From contig CAMLLU010000111.1 of NCBI GenBank assembly GCA_946480925.1, positions 1-11,919 on the forward strand: a stretch of DNA of 11,919 bases, read 5' to 3'. Source of the stretch: an uncultured Rivibacter sp. Lineage in GTDB: Bacteria > Pseudomonadota > Gammaproteobacteria > Burkholderiales > Burkholderiaceae. The position numbers were made by a program, and so were the translations under genes. Positions 8,779-11,919 of the stretch are shown in pieces. The notes beneath the pieces were generated by a model, which worked only from the letters and a program-made list of their open reading frames with translations, ran no database searches and had not been told where the DNA came from. The stretch's first letter is position 1. Each line of letters opens with the position of its first letter.

Positions 8779-9675
8779 ATGAGACATCCAGTCGAACACG
8801 GTCGCCAAGCCTTCCTGCAGGCCTGCCGGCTCGACGTGCAGGTGCGCAAGCCCGGCAACGTGAGCCTCGCCTCGCCCGGCCACGGCATGCAGGCCTCGCA
8901 GTTCATCGCCAGTGCCGAGGCAGCTCAGCACGCGCTGTTCGAGCACGGCCTGCCGGTGGGGCAGCGCATCGAGGGCGCGGTGGCTGCCTCGGTGGAAGTG
9001 GCCGGCTGCAACACCAACCTCGGCATCGTGCTGCTGTGCGCGCCGATCGCAGCGGCACTCGATCGGTGGCAGCCGCACGCCGGCACCGAGGCCTTGCGCG
9101 CCGCGGTGCAAGACGAGCTCGCAGCGTTGACGGTAAGCGACGCCGCAGCCGCCTATCGCGCCATCGCGTGCGCCAACCCCGGCGGCCTGGGCCGCGCACC
9201 CGAGCAGGACGTAGCGCACCCACCCAGCATCGACCTGCGCAGCGCCATGGCGCTGGCCGCCGGGCGCGACAGCATCGCGCGGCAATACGCCAACGGCTTC
9301 GCCGATCTCTTCGACACCGGCCTGCCCGCCTGCCTGGCCTACCCCGCGCTGGGCACCACCGCCGCCGTGCAGCGCACCTTCCTCGCCTTCATGGCCGGGT
9401 GGCCCGACTCACACATTGTTCGAAAACTCGGCGACGCCGCGGCACACAGTGTCATGCGCCAAGCGCAGCCCTGGCACGAGCGCGCGGCACATGGCGAGCC
9501 GCTGGACGGCGATGCGGCCTTCGCCGCGTGGGACGAAGCGCTCAAGGCCGCAGGCATCAACCCCGGCACCAGCGCAGACCTCACCGTGGCCAGCCTCCTT
9601 CTCGCTGCCGTGGCCACGGAGCGCCCCTTGGGTCGCGATGAGCCCGCCCCGCCGTCCTCATGGCACGGAAAGTGA
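8779..9675 (+). CDS. CitG/MdcB-like triphosphoribosyl-dephospho-CoA synthase family protein
   Basis: This 298-residue protein belongs to the CitG/MdcB family (COG1767). Hallmarks are KPGNVS (24-29), the nucleotide-binding [18 protein letters not shown] (76-93), [19 protein letters not shown] (147-165), and [14 protein letters not shown] at the C-terminus (261-274). Classical members join ATP and dephospho-CoA with loss of adenine, to make the prosthetic group of citrate or malonate lyase. No lyase genes are nearby. In H4MPT islands this family recurs (from memory, Methylobacterium 'orf5'), so a phosphoribosyl transfer in cofactor synthesis is the likely role, by inference. GGGGAG (8766-8771) lies 7 nt before ATG 8779, which supports the start. 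It follows the RimK-like gene by 24 bp and precedes fae by 73 bp. Confidence 0.88.
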   Translation: MRHPVEHGRQAFLQACRLDVQVRKPGNVSLASPGHGMQASQFIASAEAAQHALFEHGLPVGQRIEGAVAASVEVAGCNTNLGIVLLCAPIAAALDRWQPHAGTEALRAAVQDELAALTVSDAAAAYRAIACANPGGLGRAPEQDVAHPPSIDLRSAMALAAGRDSIARQYANGFADLFDTGLPACLAYPALGTTAAVQRTFLAFMAGWPDSHIVRKLGDAAAHSVMRQAQPWHERAAHGEPLDGDAAFAAWDEALKAAGINPGTSADLTVASLLLAAVATERPLGRDEPAPPSSWHGK

Positions 9676-9678
9676 TAT

Positions 9679-9698
9679 CTGCTGCTTCGGCGCAGCAG
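9679..9698 (+). other. Intergenic stem-loop upstream of fae
   Basis: A perfect 7-bp stem, CTGCTGC-TTCGGC-GCAGCAG, begins 3 nt after the stop of the CitG-like gene and ends 50 nt before the fae start codon. There is no T-run after it, so it is not a classical terminator. It could act as an attenuator, a processing site, or a 5' stabiliser that raises fae expression relative to upstream genes. Confidence 0.4.
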
Positions 9699-9748
9699 TA
9701 CGGGCGCTCGTTCTCACAAGTTGTTCCACCATTGATGGAGACCCAGCC

Positions 9749-10261
9749 ATGGCAAAGATCGACCGCATGCTCGTCGGTGAGTCATTGGTCGGCGACGGCA
9801 ACGAAGTTGCCCATATCGACCTGATCATCGGCCCCCGCGGCAGCCCCGTTGAAACGGCGTTCGCCAACGCGCTCACCAACAACAAGGACGGCTTCACGTC
9901 CCTGCTGGCGGTGGTGGCACCCAACCTGTTGACCAAGCCCGCGACCGTGATGTTCAACAAGGTCACGATCAAGGGCGCCAAGCAGGCGGTGCAGATGTTC
10001 GGCCCCGCGCAGCGCGCGGTCGCCATGGCCGTGGCCGACAGCGTGGAAGACGGCACCATTCCGGCCGACGAGGCCGACAACCTCTTCGTCTGCGTGGGCG
10101 TGTTCATCCACTGGCTCGCCGACAACGACCAGAAGATCCAGGACTACAACTACCGCGCCACGAAAGAGGCCATCGCCCGTGCAGTGAAAGGCGAGCCCAG
10201 CGCGAAGGAAGTGGTGGCCAAGAAGAGTTCCGCCGCCCACCCGTTTGCCGCCGCCGCCTGA
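9749..10261 (+). CDS. fae: Formaldehyde-activating enzyme (5,6,7,8-tetrahydromethanopterin hydro-lyase)
   Basis: Fae catalyses condensation of formaldehyde with (dephospho-)H4MPT to methylene-H4MPT, the entry reaction of the pathway and a major formaldehyde detoxification step in the cytoplasm. At 170 residues it has the exact usual length. Conserved stretches run end to end: [20 protein letters not shown] with the catalytic His in [72 protein letters not shown] and the C-terminal HPFAAAA. ATG 9749 is set by GGAG at 9737-9740, 8 nt upstream; the frame is open further upstream but out of family. It is last in the block and is followed by a hairpin and a terminator. Identity is secure, and this is the standard Fae rather than a Fae-Hps fusion. 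Confidence 0.98.
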   Translation: MAKIDRMLVGESLVGDGNEVAHIDLIIGPRGSPVETAFANALTNNKDGFTSLLAVVAPNLLTKPATVMFNKVTIKGAKQAVQMFGPAQRAVAMAVADSVEDGTIPADEADNLFVCVGVFIHWLADNDQKIQDYNYRATKEAIARAVKGEPSAKEVVAKKSSAAHPFAAAA

Positions 10262-10322
10262 CGCGGCACCAGCCTCCGGTTCCCGGCCACCGCCCGGCTT
10301 GCTGCGGGGTCCACGAGAACGT

Positions 10323-10357
10323 CGGTTGCATGGTGGATGGACAGCACCACGCAACCG
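10323..10357. repeat. 13-nt-arm imperfect inverted repeat downstream of fae
   Basis: CGGTTGC-A-TGGTG pairs with CACCA-C-GCAACCG around a 9-nt loop (GATGGACAG). That gives twelve pairs with a single A-C mismatch at matched positions. It lies 61 nt after the fae stop and has no T-run. It could form a 3' mRNA-protecting stem-loop, serve as an operator, or be a palindromic repeat of a dispersed family. Confidence 0.55.
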
Positions 10358-10425
10358 GAAGCCGCTTCGTGGACACTGCGGCGCGTGCCAGTCGAGCGGT
10401 TGCCTGAGAACTGTTCCGGGCTTTC

Positions 10426-10448
10426 GCGGGAGGGGCCTTCCCTCCCGC
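10426..10448 (+). terminator. Intrinsic terminator after the C1 island
   Basis: A perfect 9-bp GC-rich stem (GCGGGAGGG / CCCTCCCGC) with a 5-nt loop (GCCTT) is followed by TTACCTTTT on the plus strand. It lies 164 nt beyond the fae stop and 111 nt before vgrG, and would end the island transcript and insulate vgrG. Confidence 0.75.
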
Positions 10449-10547
10449 TTACCTTTTGACGCAACCTCCTTGAAGTCGAGGAACCGGGGGCGCTCGGCAC
10501 ACCGGCAGAATCGCGCGCACTTCGAATAACCCACAACGCGCGATCCA

Positions 10548-10553
10548 GGGAGG
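10548..10553 (+). promoter_or_regulatory. Ribosome binding site of vgrG
   Basis: GGGAGG sits 6 nt before the ATG at 10560 and fixes that start. Confidence 0.7.
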
Positions 10554-10559
10554 ATCTCC

Positions 10560-11919
10560 ATGCTGCTTCCGCCCATCGACGGCGCCGCCGCACGCGCCGA
10601 ACTCGTCTCTGCGCTGTTGCAGGGCCTGCCCAGCCAGCACAAGCGCCTGCTGTCCATCGACACCCCGCTGCCCGGCAACCCCTTCGTGGTGGAGCGCGTG
10701 CACGGCACCGAAGGCGTCAACACCCTCGGCGCCTTCGAGATCGACTGCCTGTCGGTCAACGCCCACCTCGACCTCACGCCGCTGATCGGCACCGAAGTCA
10801 CGCTGCACCTGACCTGCGCCGACGGCTCGTTGCGCCCCTGGCATGGCTACGTGATGGAGGCCTCTGAGTTGGGCAGCGACGGGGGCATGGCCCGTTGCCG
10901 CCTCACGCTGCAGCCCTGGCCGTGTTTCCTGCAGCACACCCGCGACAGCTTCCTCTACCAGGACATGGACGTGCTGGAGATCGTGGCCGACCTGTTCCGC
11001 GACTACGACGAGGCGAACTGGCGTGCCGAGGTCACCGAGCCCCTGCCGCGCTTTGCCATCAAGACGCAATACAACGAGAGCGACTTCGACTTCCTCGCCC
11101 GCCTCTTGGCCGAAGCGGGCCTGAGCTACCACTTCGAGCACGGCGTGCCCGCGCAAGGTAGGCAGGCCCGCCACTGCCTCGTCATCACCGACCGCACGGC
11201 GAAGCGCCCCGACCTTGGCTCGATCCGCTTCAGCCGGCCCGTGCAGGGCAGCAGCAGCCCCATGCAGGCACTGCTCGGCCCCCACGCCGACACCATCACC
11301 GCCTTCGCCGCCCACCGTCAGGTGCAGCCCAACGCCGTCAGCCTGGGCAGCTGGGACTACCAGCCACTCGCCGGCCCCAGCGCCCAGGAAACCAGCGTGC
11401 TGCCGCAGGGCGAGATCGGCCCGCTCGAGACCTATTCCGGCAGCGGCGAGCGCCTGTATGCCAGCAACGCCGAAGCCGGCCGCGCCGCGCTGCTGGCCCT
11501 GCAGGCCCACGAACAAGGCCTCAAGACCTTCGACGGCGACGCCAACGTGCGCAGCCTCACGCCCTTTGCCGAGTTCACGCTCGGGGATCACCCGGTCTAC
11601 GGCACCTCGGGCGTCACCCACGCCCTGCTGCACGGCCAGCACGCCCGCGACGACGCGCGCTTCGTCGTGCTGGCCATCGAACACGAAGCGGCCAACAACC
11701 TGGGCGCCCAGGCCGCCCGCCTGCTCGACGCGCCGGACCTCGAAGCCGGCAGCTACCAGAACCACTTCAGTGCAGTCCAAGCGGTCGTGCCCGTCGTGCC
11801 CGCGTTCCAGCGCCGCCCCAGCGCCCCCGGCCTGCAGACCGCCATCGTGGTCGGGCTCGACGGTGAAGCGATCACGACCGACCGCGACCTGCGCATCAAG
11901 ATCCAGTACAGCTGGCAGC
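10560..11919 (+). CDS. vgrG: Type VI secretion tip protein VgrG (5' part; cut by the window end)
   Basis: VgrG trimers form the spike of the type VI secretion needle and carry effectors out of the cell. The frame is open from ATG 10560 to the window edge, giving 453 residues with no stop, so only the 3' end is missing from view. Visible are the phage-tail-hub-like N-terminal domain (LLSIDTPLPGNPFVVERVHG, 30-49; WHGYVMEASELGSD, 94-107), the family signature YNESDFDFLARLLAEAGLSY (171-190), a long middle part around TPFAEFTLGDHP, and the start of the gp5/OB-fold region QTAIVVGLDGEAITTDRD leading to IKIQYSW at the edge. The complete protein should continue into a beta-helix and possibly an effector domain. 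It has its own ribosome binding site, and the terminator upstream marks a separate transcription unit, probably with effector and immunity genes downstream. Confidence 0.93.
   Translation, partial: MLLPPIDGAAARAELVSALLQGLPSQHKRLLSIDTPLPGNPFVVERVHGTEGVNTLGAFEIDCLSVNAHLDLTPLIGTEVTLHLTCADGSLRPWHGYVMEASELGSDGGMARCRLTLQPWPCFLQHTRDSFLYQDMDVLEIVADLFRDYDEANWRAEVTEPLPRFAIKTQYNESDFDFLARLLAEAGLSYHFEHGVPAQGRQARHCLVITDRTAKRPDLGSIRFSRPVQGSSSPMQALLGPHADTITAFAAHRQVQPNAVSLGSWDYQPLAGPSAQETSVLPQGEIGPLETYSGSGERLYASNAEAGRAALLALQAHEQGLKTFDGDANVRSLTPFAEFTLGDHPVYGTSGVTHALLHGQHARDDARFVVLAIEHEAANNLGAQAARLLDAPDLEAGSYQNHFSAVQAVVPVVPAFQRRPSAPGLQTAIVVGLDGEAITTDRDLRIKIQYSWQ

Larger units (their letters stand above)
10262..10559. 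other. Fae-vgrG intergenic region
   Basis: About 300 bp with no credible gene. It contains a long imperfect inverted repeat (10323-10357), a strong intrinsic terminator (10426-10448), and a TCGCGCG-N19-CGCGCGA inverted repeat (10511-10543) just before the vgrG ribosome binding site. No confident -35/-10 or -24/-12 promoter for vgrG was recognised, although the distance to the terminator implies one. Confidence 0.5.

Noticed and set aside
10332..10345. GG-N10-GC spacing resembling a second sigma-54 promoter before vgrG
   Set aside because: The -12 half lacks TT and the match falls inside the long inverted repeat; only the bare spacing agrees.
10449..11780. 443-codon minus-strand open frame at the right end
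   Set aside because: It is antisense to vgrG, whose plus-strand product carries unmistakable VgrG signatures.

Overview
The window is GC-rich, roughly 70% over most of its length by eye. It looks like a betaproteobacterial chromosome, most likely Burkholderiales. That placement rests on codon use and on the layout of the C1 genes. It is an inference, because no rRNA or other marker gene is present.

Layout. (1) Positions 1 to about 950 are clearly lower in GC (about 52-57%). They hold one short HEAT-repeat gene and a non-coding or decayed tail, bracketed by two near-identical 18-bp direct repeats, and look like acquired accessory DNA. (2) Positions 1049-3193, on the minus strand, encode a complete AcoR-type sigma-54 activator with GAF, PAS, AAA+ and Fis-type HTH parts. 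Two GC-rich hairpins lie just beyond its stop. (3) Positions 3194-3502 are a divergent regulatory region. It contains four short perfect inverted repeats and a good candidate -24/-12 (sigma-54) promoter facing the plus-strand genes. (4) Positions 3503-10261 are one compact plus-strand block of seven genes for tetrahydromethanopterin (H4MPT)-linked C1 transfer: beta-RFAP synthase (mptG), methylene-H4MPT dehydrogenase (mtdB), a COG2232-like ATP-grasp protein, methenyl-H4MPT cyclohydrolase (mch), a RimK-like ATP-grasp ligase, a CitG/MdcB-like protein, and formaldehyde-activating enzyme (fae). (5) Positions 10262-10559 hold a large imperfect hairpin and a strong intrinsic terminator. (6) From 10560 to the window end runs the 5' part of a type VI secretion vgrG gene, cut by the window edge.

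How the genes work together. Fae condenses formaldehyde with (dephospho-)H4MPT to methylene-H4MPT. MtdB oxidises that to methenyl-H4MPT, and Mch hydrolyses it to formyl-H4MPT. The formyltransferase/hydrolase complex (fhcABCD) needed to release formate is not in the window. MptG makes an early committed step of cofactor synthesis. The two ATP-grasp proteins and the CitG-like protein are recurrent neighbours of such islands and probably build or modify the cofactor, but their reactions cannot be read from the sequence. The divergent sigma-54 activator and the candidate -24/-12 promoter suggest that the island is induced, perhaps by a C1 compound or an alcohol/aldehyde. The vgrG gene is a separate transcription unit.
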